The notes below the pieces were generated by a model. The model saw nothing but the letters and a program-made list of their open reading frames with translations, searched no databases and was not told the origin of the DNA. A program made the position numbers and the translations under genes. A stretch of 64,000 nt of DNA from Deltaproteobacteria bacterium UBA2409. GTDB lineage: Bacteria; Bdellovibrionota_C; UBA2361; DDRT01. The DNA is taken from the NCBI GenBank assembly GCA_002343185.1, contig DDRT01000001.1:175460-239459 (forward strand), read 5' to 3'. This document shows, piece after piece, positions 7,469-15,890 of this stretch. The first letter of the stretch is position 1. Each line of letters opens with the position of its first letter.

Positions 7469-8818
7469 GTGATACCAGTTCCAAGTAAATCATTAGCACG
7501 ATGTTCTGAAAGCCTAGCTCGCTCTAAGGTGCCATTATCATTGGCTATGGAGCTTTGTGTTTTACCCTTAACGCTCCGTAATAATGGAACTCTTGTGGTT
7601 GCAACTTCAAAAGAGAGAGCTTTTGAGGTTGAAAGAAATCTAAAATTTTATACTAATTCTCAGATTGAGCTTCATATTTGCGAGGAGAGCTTTATTCAAG
7701 ATGCAATTAAAGTGGCATACAAAGGATCCTCTGAGGAGATTGAAGCTATGGCTATTATGGAGGATGAGCCGATTTCTAAGGAGATCCTATGGGGAGAAAC
7801 TGATAGCCAGGTAGTAAAACTCCTTGAAGCACTAATAGATTATGCACTTGTTTTAGGAGCTTCAGACCTTCATCTAAACCCTAAAATTGATGGAGTTTAT
7901 GCAAAATTTAGAATCAAAGGAGAACTTCGATCGACAACTAAACCTATATTTTCATTATCAAAGCTCGCTCAAGCAACTAGAAGATTAAAAGTACTAGCAA
8001 GGCTTAATATAACTGGATCTTCTGTTCAAGAAGGTAGATTTGATCTTAAAGAGACCTCGATAAGAGTCAGTATCGTCCCCTCCTTGCACGGTGAAAAGGT
8101 AGCTTTAAGATTTTTTGGGGGGTCTGGGGATATCAACTTTCATTCATTAGGATTTTCGCCCGCAAAACGTGAAATTATAAGGACAGCATTAAAAGAAAAA
8201 GATGGATTAATAGTAGTTTCAGGTCCTACAGGCTCAGGAAAAACTACCACTCTCTATTCTCTTGTTCCTCTTTTAAAAGAGCACAATATCATGTCAATTG
8301 AAGATCCACCTGAAAGAGTGCTGGAGGATGTGACACAAATATGTGTTACAAAAGATCTATCATTTTCATTAGGACTAAAGGCAATCTTAAGACAAGATCC
8401 TGATGTAATCTTAGTTGGCGAGATCCGAGATAGTGAAACTGCAAGACTTGCCAATCAAGCCGCAAATACTGGGCACCTTGTTCTTAGCTCTCTTCATAGC
8501 GGTTCAGTTGAAGGAGTAAAGCTTAGATTCAAGCAACTTGGAGTTAGAGAGCCAAATTTCAAATTGATCATTGTTCAGCGACTTGCACCTATATTATGTG
8601 AAAAATGTAAAGTGGTTGATCTAAATAGATCCAACACACACAAAAGAAAAATATTTAGAAGAACCGGATGTGCCGAATGTGACTATACAGGTATTGGAGC
8701 AAGAGCTCTCTTATGTGAAGTGTCTGGTCTTGAAGAAAGTTTTGAAGCTCAATGGAATCAACTCTACTTTAGTGGTAAGGTCGACACTCCATGGAGTACA
8801 GACCAAACGTGTGCCTAA
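7469..8818 (+). CDS. Orphan GspE/PilB-type secretion ATPase
   Basis: A 449-residue AAA-class secretion ATPase, shorter than pilB in this window. The N-terminal 90 residues form a reduced GspE_N-like domain. The core has ASDLHLNP near residue 132, RLKVLARLNI and QEGRFD near 175-190, Walker A GPTGSGKTTT near 252, Walker B QDPDVILVGEIRDSETA near 310, the TGHLVLSSLHS box and a zinc-type Cys cluster (CEKC...CAEC) near residues 373-410. It is not beside a secretin, pseudopilin or GspF gene here. It overlaps the Nudix gene by 28 bp. The type IV pilus or type II secretion role is undetermined. Confidence 0.85.
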   Translation: MIPVPSKSLARCSESLARSKVPLSLAMELCVLPLTLRNNGTLVVATSKERAFEVERNLKFYTNSQIELHICEESFIQDAIKVAYKGSSEEIEAMAIMEDEPISKEILWGETDSQVVKLLEALIDYALVLGASDLHLNPKIDGVYAKFRIKGELRSTTKPIFSLSKLAQATRRLKVLARLNITGSSVQEGRFDLKETSIRVSIVPSLHGEKVALRFFGGSGDINFHSLGFSPAKREIIRTALKEKDGLIVVSGPTGSGKTTTLYSLVPLLKEHNIMSIEDPPERVLEDVTQICVTKDLSFSLGLKAILRQDPDVILVGEIRDSETARLANQAANTGHLVLSSLHSGSVEGVKLRFKQLGVREPNFKLIIVQRLAPILCEKCKVVDLNRSNTHKRKIFRRTGCAECDYTGIGARALLCEVSGLEESFEAQWNQLYFSGKVDTPWSTDQTCA

Positions 8819-9264
8819 TAATATTGAATGTTGAAGGAAAAATTCTCCTTGGTCTTCGAGCTGGCCCAATCTCTGTTTGGCAATTACCTCAAGGTGGAAT
8901 TGAAAGTGGAGACTCTTTAACTGATGCAGCTTTAAGAGAAGCTGAAGAAGAGCTTGGCACTTCAAGTTTTGAAGTTATTACGACCTTAGAGTCAAAGCAT
9001 AAGTATGATTTTTCAAAACCAAAAAACTACGGAGGTTCTACTTTTTGTGGACAGTCTCAATCGTATGTAGTTCTTAGGTTTGTTGGTGTTGATAGCGAGA
9101 TAAGAGTCACAAGCGTTGAAAACCCAGAGTTTTCTGAAGTGAAGTGGGTTTCTGTTACTGAAGCATTGCAAATAGCTGATAACATTAGGATTCCCGCATA
9201 TAAAACTGCTTTTGATGAGCTAAAACAAAAAGCTAGAATCTTAACCATTCCTTTAGCCATCTAA
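8791..9264 (+). CDS. rppH: RppH-like Nudix hydrolase
   Basis: A 157-residue Nudix protein. It begins YRPNVCLIILN and carries the RppH signature WQLPQGGIESGDSLTDAALR, which includes the GX5EX7REUXEEXGU box (completed by EAEEELG). RppH removes pyrophosphate from 5'-triphosphate mRNA ends and so starts RNA decay. The size and the pre-box motif WQ-x-PQGG fit RppH or the closely related dinucleoside polyphosphate hydrolases. The start lies within the end of the ATPase gene, which suggests translational coupling. Confidence 0.85.
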   Translation: MEYRPNVCLIILNVEGKILLGLRAGPISVWQLPQGGIESGDSLTDAALREAEEELGTSSFEVITTLESKHKYDFSKPKNYGGSTFCGQSQSYVVLRFVGVDSEIRVTSVENPEFSEVKWVSVTEALQIADNIRIPAYKTAFDELKQKARILTIPLAI

Positions 9265-9280
9265 AGAATTGTAGCAGTGT

Positions 9281-9751
9281 ATGGAAAAGCTTGATTCTGT
9301 CATATGGGCTCTTGGCACCCTTTTTTTACTTCAGCTCCTAGGTTTCGGGTTTTTAGTTCTTTCTTTCAGGCTTCTTAGAAGAGAGATGGCTGAGCTTCTA
9401 AAAGAAACTCATGGGTGCATGAAAAAAATAGAAGGTCTTACTGCTTCAAGAAGAGAGTTAATGCAAAAGCAGTATGAAAAAATACTGGCAGAGCTCACAG
9501 CAAGGTTGCCTATTACGATCGCATCTCACGCAAGTCAAAGTATCGTTGAAACCGAACGAAAAATCTTAACAAGACTAGCCGAACTTGAGCCAAAACTAGA
9601 CACATCAGGTCAAAAGAAGATGGAAGATCTTATCCGCTCCATGGAAGACTTAGAGCATACTATAGTAAGCCTCACTGCTGAATCAGTTAGAAAAGTTCTT
9701 CTTGATTCTAGAGGCGACTTCTTAAATGAAGATGAGAGAATAGCTGCTTAG
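9281..9751 (+). CDS. Membrane-anchored coiled-coil protein, unknown
   Basis: A 156-residue protein. One N-terminal hydrophobic helix (about residues 8-30) is followed by a Lys/Glu/Leu-rich segment with heptad-like spacing (residues 35-75) and a second helical part through residue 145. No recognisable domain. It follows rppH at 17 bp and is probably co-transcribed. A bitopic inner-membrane protein with a cytoplasmic coiled coil is the most that can be said. Confidence 0.55.
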   Translation: MEKLDSVIWALGTLFLLQLLGFGFLVLSFRLLRREMAELLKETHGCMKKIEGLTASRRELMQKQYEKILAELTARLPITIASHASQSIVETERKILTRLAELEPKLDTSGQKKMEDLIRSMEDLEHTIVSLTAESVRKVLLDSRGDFLNEDERIAA

Positions 9752-9909
9752 AAACGTAGGGGAGTTTTGGAGTGAGCAAAGCTTAGAGTTAGGGATTACC
9801 ATTAACAATATAACGTTTAAAGCGAGCGTATCGCGGGGGTGAGCCACTAATCAACAAAATGTCTCAAAATGCCACGCCCACACTGTACCTCGACTTGATT
9901 GGTGTCTTC

Positions 9910-10194
9910 TTACTGCTCTAGATATTTTTTTGCTAACTCTATAGCTCTTGAAAGATCTTTTTGATGAACAACATGCAATGATGGTTCACCAAGTGGACCT
10001 CCTCGCCTTGCAATAAGACCTTGAGAACTCATATTTTTTGAGTACGTGGGAATTCCTTGGTTGCAGAGATGTTCTCGGAGGCTTTCTATATCATCTTCAT
10101 TTGGAATCTGAACGATTAAATCTCTGTGAGGAATGTGGGATATAAAAAGGTAGGTGAGTATTAAAATTATAATTATTGCTAAAAGAGGGGACAT
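9910..10194 (-). CDS. Membrane-anchored DUF2007-like small protein
   Basis: A 94-residue protein with an N-terminal membrane helix (about residues 4-20) and a small C-terminal domain (residues 25-94). The latter resembles the DUF2007 'putative signal transducing' family: a strand (DLIVQIPN), a helix (EDDIESLREHLCNQGI), then a strand and a helix ending IELAKKYLE. The membrane anchor at this end is not the usual arrangement. Function unknown. Confidence 0.5.
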   Translation of the reverse strand: MSPLLAIIIILILTYLFISHIPHRDLIVQIPNEDDIESLREHLCNQGIPTYSKNMSSQGLIARRGGPLGEPSLHVVHQKDLSRAIELAKKYLEQ

Positions 10195-10224
10195 AGCAAA
10201 AATTTAAAAAGAATTAGACAACGG

Positions 10225-10434
10225 TTAGCGTGAGCGGCGAGCCTTGCGTGTCCGCTCGGGGCTTTTGTTATGCTTGGTCGCGCGAATTATTGTCCGAAGA
10301 GCCTCATTCACTGCCTCCGAGGTATCAAAAACAGATGCAATTTCAGGATCGAGCACAACTATATTACTCCCAGCCTTATACCGCTTGTAATACTTTCCTC
10401 TGACACCTTCTGAAAAATCGAATTCTTGCTTCAT
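10225..10434 (-). CDS. brnA: BrnA-type antitoxin
   Basis: A 69-residue protein immediately downstream of the BrnT-like toxin (3-base gap). It opens with the motif EFDFSEGVRGKYYKR typical of antitoxins partnered with DUF497 toxins. A strand follows (SNIVVLDPEIA) and then a helical ribbon-helix-helix-like region, ending in a basic tail (RKARRSR). In this class the antitoxin neutralises BrnT and the pair represses its own operon. The order toxin-then-antitoxin is the usual one for brnTA. Confidence 0.75.
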   Translation of the reverse strand: MKQEFDFSEGVRGKYYKRYKAGSNIVVLDPEIASVFDTSEAVNEALRTIIRATKHNKSPERTRKARRSR

Positions 10435-10437
10435 TTT

Positions 10438-10719
10438 TTATCCAATATCAATATATTGCCTACGTTCAGCTCTACTAGCCGGTCTTGCACTAATTATTCT
10501 TATTCTATCATTTCTATCGGTATGAATCACTACAATTATATAAGCTCCAGTAGCTGTCCTCCCAATGGTTACAAATCTTTCTTCTGCGCTTACAGAAGAC
10601 GAACTAATCGTTATTGCACAAGGGTCACCGAATATAGTGGAGGCCTCTTCAAACGAAATTCCGTGTTTCTTTAAATTAGCTCTGGCTTTTGCAGCATCCC
10701 ATTCAAATAAAAGTTTCAT
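10438..10719 (-). CDS. brnT: BrnT-type ribonuclease toxin (DUF497)
   Basis: A 93-residue member of the BrnT family, small RNase toxins that fold like RelE and block translation by cleaving RNA. Signatures visible are FEWDAAKARANLKKHGISFE (residues 5-24), FGDP (about 30), a strand with EERFVTIGR (45-54) and IRIISARPASRAERRQY (73-89), whose Arg/Glu cluster belongs to the active-site face. The partner antitoxin follows at once. The operon lies in an accessory stretch with MITE-like repeats, consistent with lateral acquisition. Confidence 0.85.
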   Translation of the reverse strand: MKLLFEWDAAKARANLKKHGISFEEASTIFGDPCAITISSSSVSAEERFVTIGRTATGAYIIVVIHTDRNDRIRIISARPASRAERRQYIDIG

Positions 10720-10772
10720 TTTCTGAATGGTAATAGATTTAGACTCACGGAAGCCATACTAAAGCGAAATTA

Positions 10773-11003
10773 TCAATGAAAAAATACTGGAATCGGATAT
10801 AAGAACTGAATCAACAATAGAGATCCCGACAAGACCGAGCCTACAAACATATCCTGCTTAGATATAGATTTCTGCCAACCTGCTTTCAATGTACCTAAAA
10901 AATGTATAAGGGAAGATACTATTAAGATCGGCCACCGAATGGTCACATAAAGAAATCCCCAATCCCATAGAGCCTCTTCACCGGTGGTACTAGATGGAGC
11001 CAC
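10773..11003 (-). pseudogene. Small membrane protein ORF beginning inside a MITE copy; possible truncated gene
   Basis: A 76-codon frame with two hydrophobic helices (about residues 16-36 and 52-72). Its only visible start is a GTG at 11003-11001, within the terminal repeat of the 111-bp element at 10995-11105, and an in-frame stop lies further inside that element. This suggests that the element replaced or cut off the original 5' end. No family recognised; it may be a pseudogene fragment or a short genuine membrane protein. Confidence 0.4.
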
Positions 11004-11105
11004 CCTCTTTTTGAAATCTAGATTACTACGATAAGTATTGGAAAAAATTGAATATGCTACGGCTTACGTTCATAAGAATGATCCATACTAAACAGGATGG
11101 CTCCA
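10995..11105. mobile_element. 111-bp MITE-like element, copy 1
   Basis: Begins TGGAGCCACCCT and ends AGGATGGCTCCA, which are inverted repeats with a single mismatch in 12. It is the same length as copy 2 at 11785-11895 and differs from it at about seven positions. It contains no reading frame of its own; an inner palindrome AATCTAGATT is present. No convincing target-site duplication was seen, though both copies are preceded by ACTAGA. Confidence 0.75.
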
Positions 11106-11115
11106 AAGGGACGCC

Positions 11116-11676
11116 CTAATATTTATTAGTACTTATTGAGCCACAAATATTAGGATCGCAAACATCGTCCACGCAGGCCGCAATAAAAGTAATAATGGCT
11201 TTGTCAACTCTAGTGCAGTGGAATCTTATAGGTTCGCCCTCTATCGAAGACATGACACAGTTATGAAATGGATCTATCTCACCCTTTTCGATTTCTTCAC
11301 AAGCAGTGCGCTTGAACGTGGGTCTGCAAATTTTTGTTTCATCATTTCGGCATTGTCCACAAATGATATTCACATCGTTTGCACTACTTGAATTTTCATC
11401 CTTAGCCGCACATACAGGAATTTGATTTAATTTGCTGATCACATCATTTTTTGGAGCTCCCTCCAATCTGTGAATAATTTTTGTGGTTCTGGTGTAGCTT
11501 TTGCTTGAAGGGCAACTCATTGTGATAGTATGAGTCGAAGCATTATTAGTCTGTTGAGCTTGAATGTATTGCTGCTCTCTTTTGAGAAGTTCGTTGCAAA
11601 CTGGAGCGGCCGATGCCACAGTTCCTGATATCAAAATTGCAACATACATCCATTGAAACAAAATTCTCACTCTCAT
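11116..11676 (-). CDS. Secreted cysteine-containing protein, unknown
   Basis: A 186-residue protein with a signal peptide (hydrophobic core about residues 8-22, likely cleavage after ASA-AP). The mature part has about a dozen Cys, several in CxxC-like or close pairs (CGQCRNDETKIC), which suggests disulfides in the periplasm or outside the cell. No known family recognised. It is the only gene between the two direct copies of the 111-bp element; the stop codon is 10 bp from copy 1 and the start about 109 bp from copy 2. Confidence 0.6.
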   Translation of the reverse strand: MRVRILFQWMYVAILISGTVASAAPVCNELLKREQQYIQAQQTNNASTHTITMSCPSSKSYTRTTKIIHRLEGAPKNDVISKLNQIPVCAAKDENSSSANDVNIICGQCRNDETKICRPTFKRTACEEIEKGEIDPFHNCVMSSIEGEPIRFHCTRVDKAIITFIAACVDDVCDPNICGSISTNKY

Positions 11677-11784
11677 AATTCTACCTTCTATAGATAACTC
11701 ATCAGTTGATTTTGCAACTTAGCTTACCTTTAAAGAAGCCTACCTAAGAAGTGCTAATCTTTCATAAACTAGATGGAAACTAGA

Positions 11785-11895
11785 TGGAGCCACCCTCTTT
11801 TTGAAATCTAGATTACTACGATAAGTATTCGAAAATATTGAATATGCTTCGGCTTTCGTCCATAAGAACGAACCATACTAAACAGGATGGCTCCA
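11785..11895. mobile_element. 111-bp MITE-like element, copy 2
   Basis: Same orientation, length and terminal repeats (TGGAGCCACCCT / AGGATGGCTCCA) as copy 1 at 10995-11105, with about 94 percent identity by manual alignment. Just before it, ACTAGATGGA occurs twice in succession (near 11768 and 11780), the second reading into the element, which may mark a partial duplication at insertion. The rest of the 11677-12028 gap holds no gene that I can support. Confidence 0.75.
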
Positions 11896-12028
11896 AAAGA
11901 TACTCCTTTCCCTCATAAACCTCTGAACTCTTTAAAAATCATTAGTTATTTTATCCGGGGATAAAAATGAAGTTTTTAAACAGGGCAAATGCCTAGGTCT
12001 ATATGCTAAGCTTTTGCATCTAACTAAT

Positions 12029-13690
12029 ATGAAGTTTAAGCAAGTTAAACTAAGAGAACAAAACCAAAAAGCTGCAGCCAAAATCGCAGAGCAATATTCC
12101 CTCACCCCACTTGCAGCACGAGTTCTTGCAGCAAGAGATTTTAAACCTGGAAGCGAACTTGAAAATTTCCTGACCCCTGCCCTAAAAACAGGGCTCCCCG
12201 ATCCTAAAAACCTCAAAGGTCTTAATGATGCAGTTAAACTAGTTGCTAGTACTTTAAGTCAGGGAAAAAATATCTCTATAGCTTGTGATTTTGATGTTGA
12301 TGGTCTTACTGGAGGTAGTCAACTTTTTGATTTTTTAAAAAGACATGGAGCTAAAACGTCAGTACTTATTCCAGATCGATTCACAGAAGGCTACGGATTA
12401 AATGAACGGATAGTCAAAGATGCAAAGGATCTTCTTATCACCGTAGACTTTGGAACAACAAATCCTAAAGAACTCGCTCTTGCAAAACAGCTAGGCCTTA
12501 AAACAATCGTTATTGATCACCATTTTGTTAAAGAAATTCCACCATGTGATGTTTTCATAAACCCCCAACAAGAAGGTTGTGGTTTTGCTGATAAGACTCT
12601 TTCAGCATCTGGGTTAGTTTGGTTTTTTCTTTTAGGATTGAAAAAAGAATTGGATTCTAAAATCGATCTAAAAGAATTTTTAGATCTAGCAGCCCTTGGA
12701 ACGATCTGTGACATGGTGCCCTTAACTTCAGTAAACAGAATAATCGCAAAAAGAGGTCTAGAAGCTTTATCATTAACAAATCGACGAGGGTTAAGATCTC
12801 TTAAAGCTCTTGCTGGAATATCAAATCCTGTAAGCTGCTATGATGTTGGCTTTGGTCTTGGACCAAGAATTAATGCTGCCGGGAGACTTGTAAGTGGGCA
12901 GATGGTGGTTGAGCTTCTTACAACGGAAGACTCATCAAAAGCTGATAGTATCGCTTCAAAACTTCATAATCTTAATGCTGAACGTCAGGATATAGAGGCA
13001 CAGATGAAGAGCCTAGCCTTCTCGCAAGTTTCAGATGATCTCCCTTGGGGAATTGTTTCGGCTCATGAAACATTCCATACAGGAGTAATTGGAATCGTTG
13101 CTCAAAGATTAGTCGAAGCTTTTTACAGACCTGCTGTAGTTTTGGGGCCAGATTCAGATGGAGTCTATAAGGGCTCAGTTAGAGGAATTAAGGGGTTCAA
13201 TGTTGTCCTTGCACTCTCTGAGTTAAGTGCTCACCTAGAAAAATTTGGAGGTCATGAAGGAGCAGGGGGGCTTAGTATAAGAGAAGACTCTATAAGTAAA
13301 TTTAAATTAGCTTGGGAAAATCTCTGTCAGGACAAGCTGAAACTTCTTGAAACAGAGCCAAGTGTAGAAGCTGACACAGAAGCATCCTTAAAAGAACTTC
13401 ATGTTGATTCTATAAAGGAGCTTGAGAGCTTTGCTCCTTTTGGAATTGGAAATCCAAGCCCACAGATTTTATTTCCTGAACTAAAAGTTCTCGATGTTAA
13501 ACTCATAAAAAGCGCACATCTAAAGGTCACACTCTCAGATGGAAAATCCACTGTTCCAGGGCTATTTTGGAAGCTCACATCTCATCCAAATTTAAATCCT
13601 GGTAAAATTGTAAACGTGGTAGCGAAACCAAGCATTAACTCTTATAATGGATATCAGGACATTCAGTTAGTGCTTTCAGCGGTTCAATGA
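12029..13690 (+). CDS. recJ: Single-stranded-DNA exonuclease RecJ
   Basis: A DHH-family 5'-3' exonuclease of about 553 residues, used in recombination and mismatch repair. The DHH metal-binding motifs are present: ACDFDVDGLTGG (motif I), LLITVDFGTTNP (motif II), IVIDHHFV (motif III, DHH) and LAALGTICDMVPL (motif IV). The DHHA1 part contains the FGGHEGAGGLSI motif near residue 410 and is followed by a RecJ OB domain. ATG 12029 is preferred over the in-frame TTG at 12014 because the sequence MKFKQVKLRE is RecJ-like; neither start has a strong ribosome site. The stop overlaps the next gene's ATG. Confidence 0.94.
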   Translation: MKFKQVKLREQNQKAAAKIAEQYSLTPLAARVLAARDFKPGSELENFLTPALKTGLPDPKNLKGLNDAVKLVASTLSQGKNISIACDFDVDGLTGGSQLFDFLKRHGAKTSVLIPDRFTEGYGLNERIVKDAKDLLITVDFGTTNPKELALAKQLGLKTIVIDHHFVKEIPPCDVFINPQQEGCGFADKTLSASGLVWFFLLGLKKELDSKIDLKEFLDLAALGTICDMVPLTSVNRIIAKRGLEALSLTNRRGLRSLKALAGISNPVSCYDVGFGLGPRINAAGRLVSGQMVVELLTTEDSSKADSIASKLHNLNAERQDIEAQMKSLAFSQVSDDLPWGIVSAHETFHTGVIGIVAQRLVEAFYRPAVVLGPDSDGVYKGSVRGIKGFNVVLALSELSAHLEKFGGHEGAGGLSIREDSISKFKLAWENLCQDKLKLLETEPSVEADTEASLKELHVDSIKELESFAPFGIGNPSPQILFPELKVLDVKLIKSAHLKVTLSDGKSTVPGLFWKLTSHPNLNPGKIVNVVAKPSINSYNGYQDIQLVLSAVQ

Positions 13691-14892
13691 GACATCTTTT
13701 AATTATAATTTTGATAGCTTCGAGTCTATTTGCTGATTCATTACTCATCAGTAAAGTTAATCTACCAAAAACGGGGGATCTCATTGCGTTCTCTCTTCCA
13801 ACTAATAAAGGGCGCGCTCATTTTGTTTTAAAGCAAGTGAGTGATGAAGAGTGGAAGGGAACAGTAAATAAAAAATACAAAGTTTCTGGAACATCAGATG
13901 GCGAAACTTTTTATATTTATTTTAAATTAAAAAATAGACACTTTCTCTCCAAGATAGAAAATGGGGTCGCTAGAACTTACTCTAGGGCCAAACTCAATAA
14001 ATCTTGCAGCATGTCTAATATCGCTAAAGCATCTGCTGAAAGCGCCTCTTTAAATAAACAGCTAAGAGTGAGTGTTATAATTGAAAAGAGAGTTCAAGAT
14101 CAGATCGGAAGCAAGGTAGCACTTTGGGCAAGATCTATGTTTAATGCCTCAAAGGATCATTACGAAGAGTTAGGCCTAGCACTTTTACTACAAGAGATAA
14201 TTCTGATTAACAGAAATTTCAATTCAAGCAACATTGATAATCTTCTTGAAGAAATTAGGAGAACGAGACCAGAGTTTGGGTTTGCTACCTCCTCTGATGT
14301 GGTTCATCTAATTTTTGGAACTGCTATAGAGCCAGAAGACACAATAGGGTTGGCTTACCTAGGTACAGTTTGTCAGTTTAAAAAATATCGCTTTGGGGTA
14401 AGTAGGCTTGTTAGTAGATCTCTTCAACCGGTTCTATTCTCACATGAGGTAGGACATAATTTAGGAGCAAATCATTCAAGCTCAGGAATTATGAGAGCAG
14501 TGCTTAATAGCCCAAGTGTTCAGTTTTCAAGTGAAAGTATCACAGAGGTTCAAGGCTATGTGAGTGAGTTTGGGGAGTGTTTGAAGTCACAAGTTACCCC
14601 TACCCTTTTAAGACTTACAAGCTCAGGGAATAGGATAATATTAAGACATGATACCCCATCATGCCGTGTATCGATTCTAAGCACTTCCTCAAAAGAAGAG
14701 CAGTTTGTAAAAGGTCAGGAGTTAAAACTTCGAACGACCCGTATTTCTGGCTCAGGTAAGGTGAGATTCAATATAAAGTCTAAAGCGTCAAATAGTGGAA
14801 AGATTCAGGCACTATTAAACTGTTCTGGCAGCAAGTTTAGAAGTAGGGCGATAAGCGTTTCAGGGCAAGCCCTCTCTATAGATCGACCTTAA
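13687..14892 (+). CDS. Secreted metzincin-type zinc metallopeptidase
   Basis: A 401-residue protein with a short signal peptide (residues 1-17, cleavage near FADS). The catalytic signature HEVGHNLGANH begins at His253, so HExxHxxGxxH provides three zinc ligands. A Met follows shortly (SSGIMRAVL), acting as the Met-turn of metzincins (reprolysin/M12-like). Before it lies a pro-domain-like region, and about 100 residues of beta-rich sequence follow. It overlaps recJ by 4 bases (ATGA), an odd pairing of a nuclease with an exported protease. Target unknown. Confidence 0.8.
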   Translation: MRHLLIIILIASSLFADSLLISKVNLPKTGDLIAFSLPTNKGRAHFVLKQVSDEEWKGTVNKKYKVSGTSDGETFYIYFKLKNRHFLSKIENGVARTYSRAKLNKSCSMSNIAKASAESASLNKQLRVSVIIEKRVQDQIGSKVALWARSMFNASKDHYEELGLALLLQEIILINRNFNSSNIDNLLEEIRRTRPEFGFATSSDVVHLIFGTAIEPEDTIGLAYLGTVCQFKKYRFGVSRLVSRSLQPVLFSHEVGHNLGANHSSSGIMRAVLNSPSVQFSSESITEVQGYVSEFGECLKSQVTPTLLRLTSSGNRIILRHDTPSCRVSILSTSSKEEQFVKGQELKLRTTRISGSGKVRFNIKSKASNSGKIQALLNCSGSKFRSRAISVSGQALSIDRP

Positions 14893-14915
14893 TTAATGTT
14901 ATAAATTTTAGCCTT

Positions 14916-15596
14916 ATGAAACTATCAGTAGTAATCCCCTGCTATAACGAAAGAGAAACGATTGAGAACATAGTAGCAGAAGTTAGAAAAACACCTGTTC
15001 AACCTATAGAGATAATTATTGTCGATGACTTTTCAACTGACGGAACAAGGGATCTATTAAAGGAAAAAGTTAAGGTTGATAAGATTATTTATCATGAAAA
15101 AAACCAAGGAAAAGGAGCAGCTCTAAGGACCGGGTTTCAACATGCAACAGGAGACGTTGTGGTGGTTCAGGATGCAGACTTAGAGTATGACCCACAAGAG
15201 TATCCTCTTCTCTTTGAACCAATAGCTTCAGGTAAGGCAGATGTAGTTTACGGCTCAAGATTTATGAGTGGCGGATGCAGAAGAGTATTATATTTCTGGC
15301 ACATGGTAGGGAATAAATTTTTAACGCTTCTCTCCAACATGTTCACCAATATAAATCTCACTGATATGGAAACCTGCTATAAGATGTTTAAGCGTGAGGT
15401 GATCCAGAGTATTAAAATTGAAGAAGATAGATTTGGTTTTGAGCCAGAGATAACTGCAAAAGTTGCACGAGGCGGTTGGAGAATATACGAGGTTGGAATT
15501 TCGTATTACGGCAGAACTTATGCGGAAGGTAAAAAAATAGGCTGGAGAGATGGTTTCCGAGCGATCTATGCAATAGTGAAGTATAATTTAAAGTGA
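14916..15596 (+). CDS. Family 2 glycosyltransferase, dolichol-phosphate mannosyltransferase-like
   Basis: A 226-residue GT2 enzyme of the polyprenyl-phosphate sugar transferase type. Visible are the nucleotide-binding start LSVVIPCYNERETI, IIIVDDFSTDGT (residues 32-43), the Asp pair VVVVQDADLEYDP (about 79-91) that binds the metal and nucleotide sugar, and the YGSRFM loop. No C-terminal membrane helices, so it is probably membrane-associated by charge. It may load a lipid carrier for envelope glycans. A dispersed repeat cluster follows. Confidence 0.88.
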   Translation: MKLSVVIPCYNERETIENIVAEVRKTPVQPIEIIIVDDFSTDGTRDLLKEKVKVDKIIYHEKNQGKGAALRTGFQHATGDVVVVQDADLEYDPQEYPLLFEPIASGKADVVYGSRFMSGGCRRVLYFWHMVGNKFLTLLSNMFTNINLTDMETCYKMFKREVIQSIKIEEDRFGFEPEITAKVARGGWRIYEVGISYYGRTYAEGKKIGWRDGFRAIYAIVKYNLK

Positions 15597-15616
15597 GGAG
15601 ATCGGAAAATAAAACT

Positions 15617-15774
15617 GGGGTCAGGTTTCTGTCTGGACTGGCTTTCTTGTCCTACGTAGCCTCCTACTTCGCTGAAGCTTCGAAGGACAAGTTGGCGAAG
15701 TAGGAAGCCAGTCCTTGAAGCTTAGGTCAGGTTAAAAACCTGACCAGACAAATGCTAGCAGCTGCTTGGTCAGG
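15617..15774. repeat. Dispersed imperfect palindrome, copy A (second copy at 50469-50604)
   Basis: A roughly 130-base block whose core contains matching arms: TTCTTGTCCTACGTAGCCTC near 15644-15663 and its partial complement around GGCGAAGTAGGAAGCCAGTC near 15695. It aligns with the reverse complement of 50469-50604 at roughly 80 percent identity. At its right side it carries the perfect hairpin GGTCAGGTT-aaa-AACCTGACC and the block CAAATGCTAGCAG shared with 5515-5560. It fills the otherwise gene-free space before the PpiD-like gene, whose remaining part (15775-15890) holds a further inverted repeat built on GGTCAGGA/TCCTGACC. Confidence 0.7.
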
Positions 15775-15890
15775 ATATATCGTCCGTGCTAGTGGACGAA
15801 GCAAAAAGAGGGCTCCTGACCCCTGAGAAAAATACGAATTCTGCTTGATTATAGTATTCAAAACCAACCTGTGTTACGAATATTACCGAC

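Noticed and set aside
9752..9909. Second copy of the element at 6091-6228
   Set aside because: Only a short stretch around CGTTTAAAG is similar; no matching ends or flanking duplication.
10995..11895. The paired 111-bp repeats as integron attC sites
   Set aside because: The terminal repeats do not contain the RYYYAAC/GTTRRRY core pair in the required arrangement, and no integrase is present.
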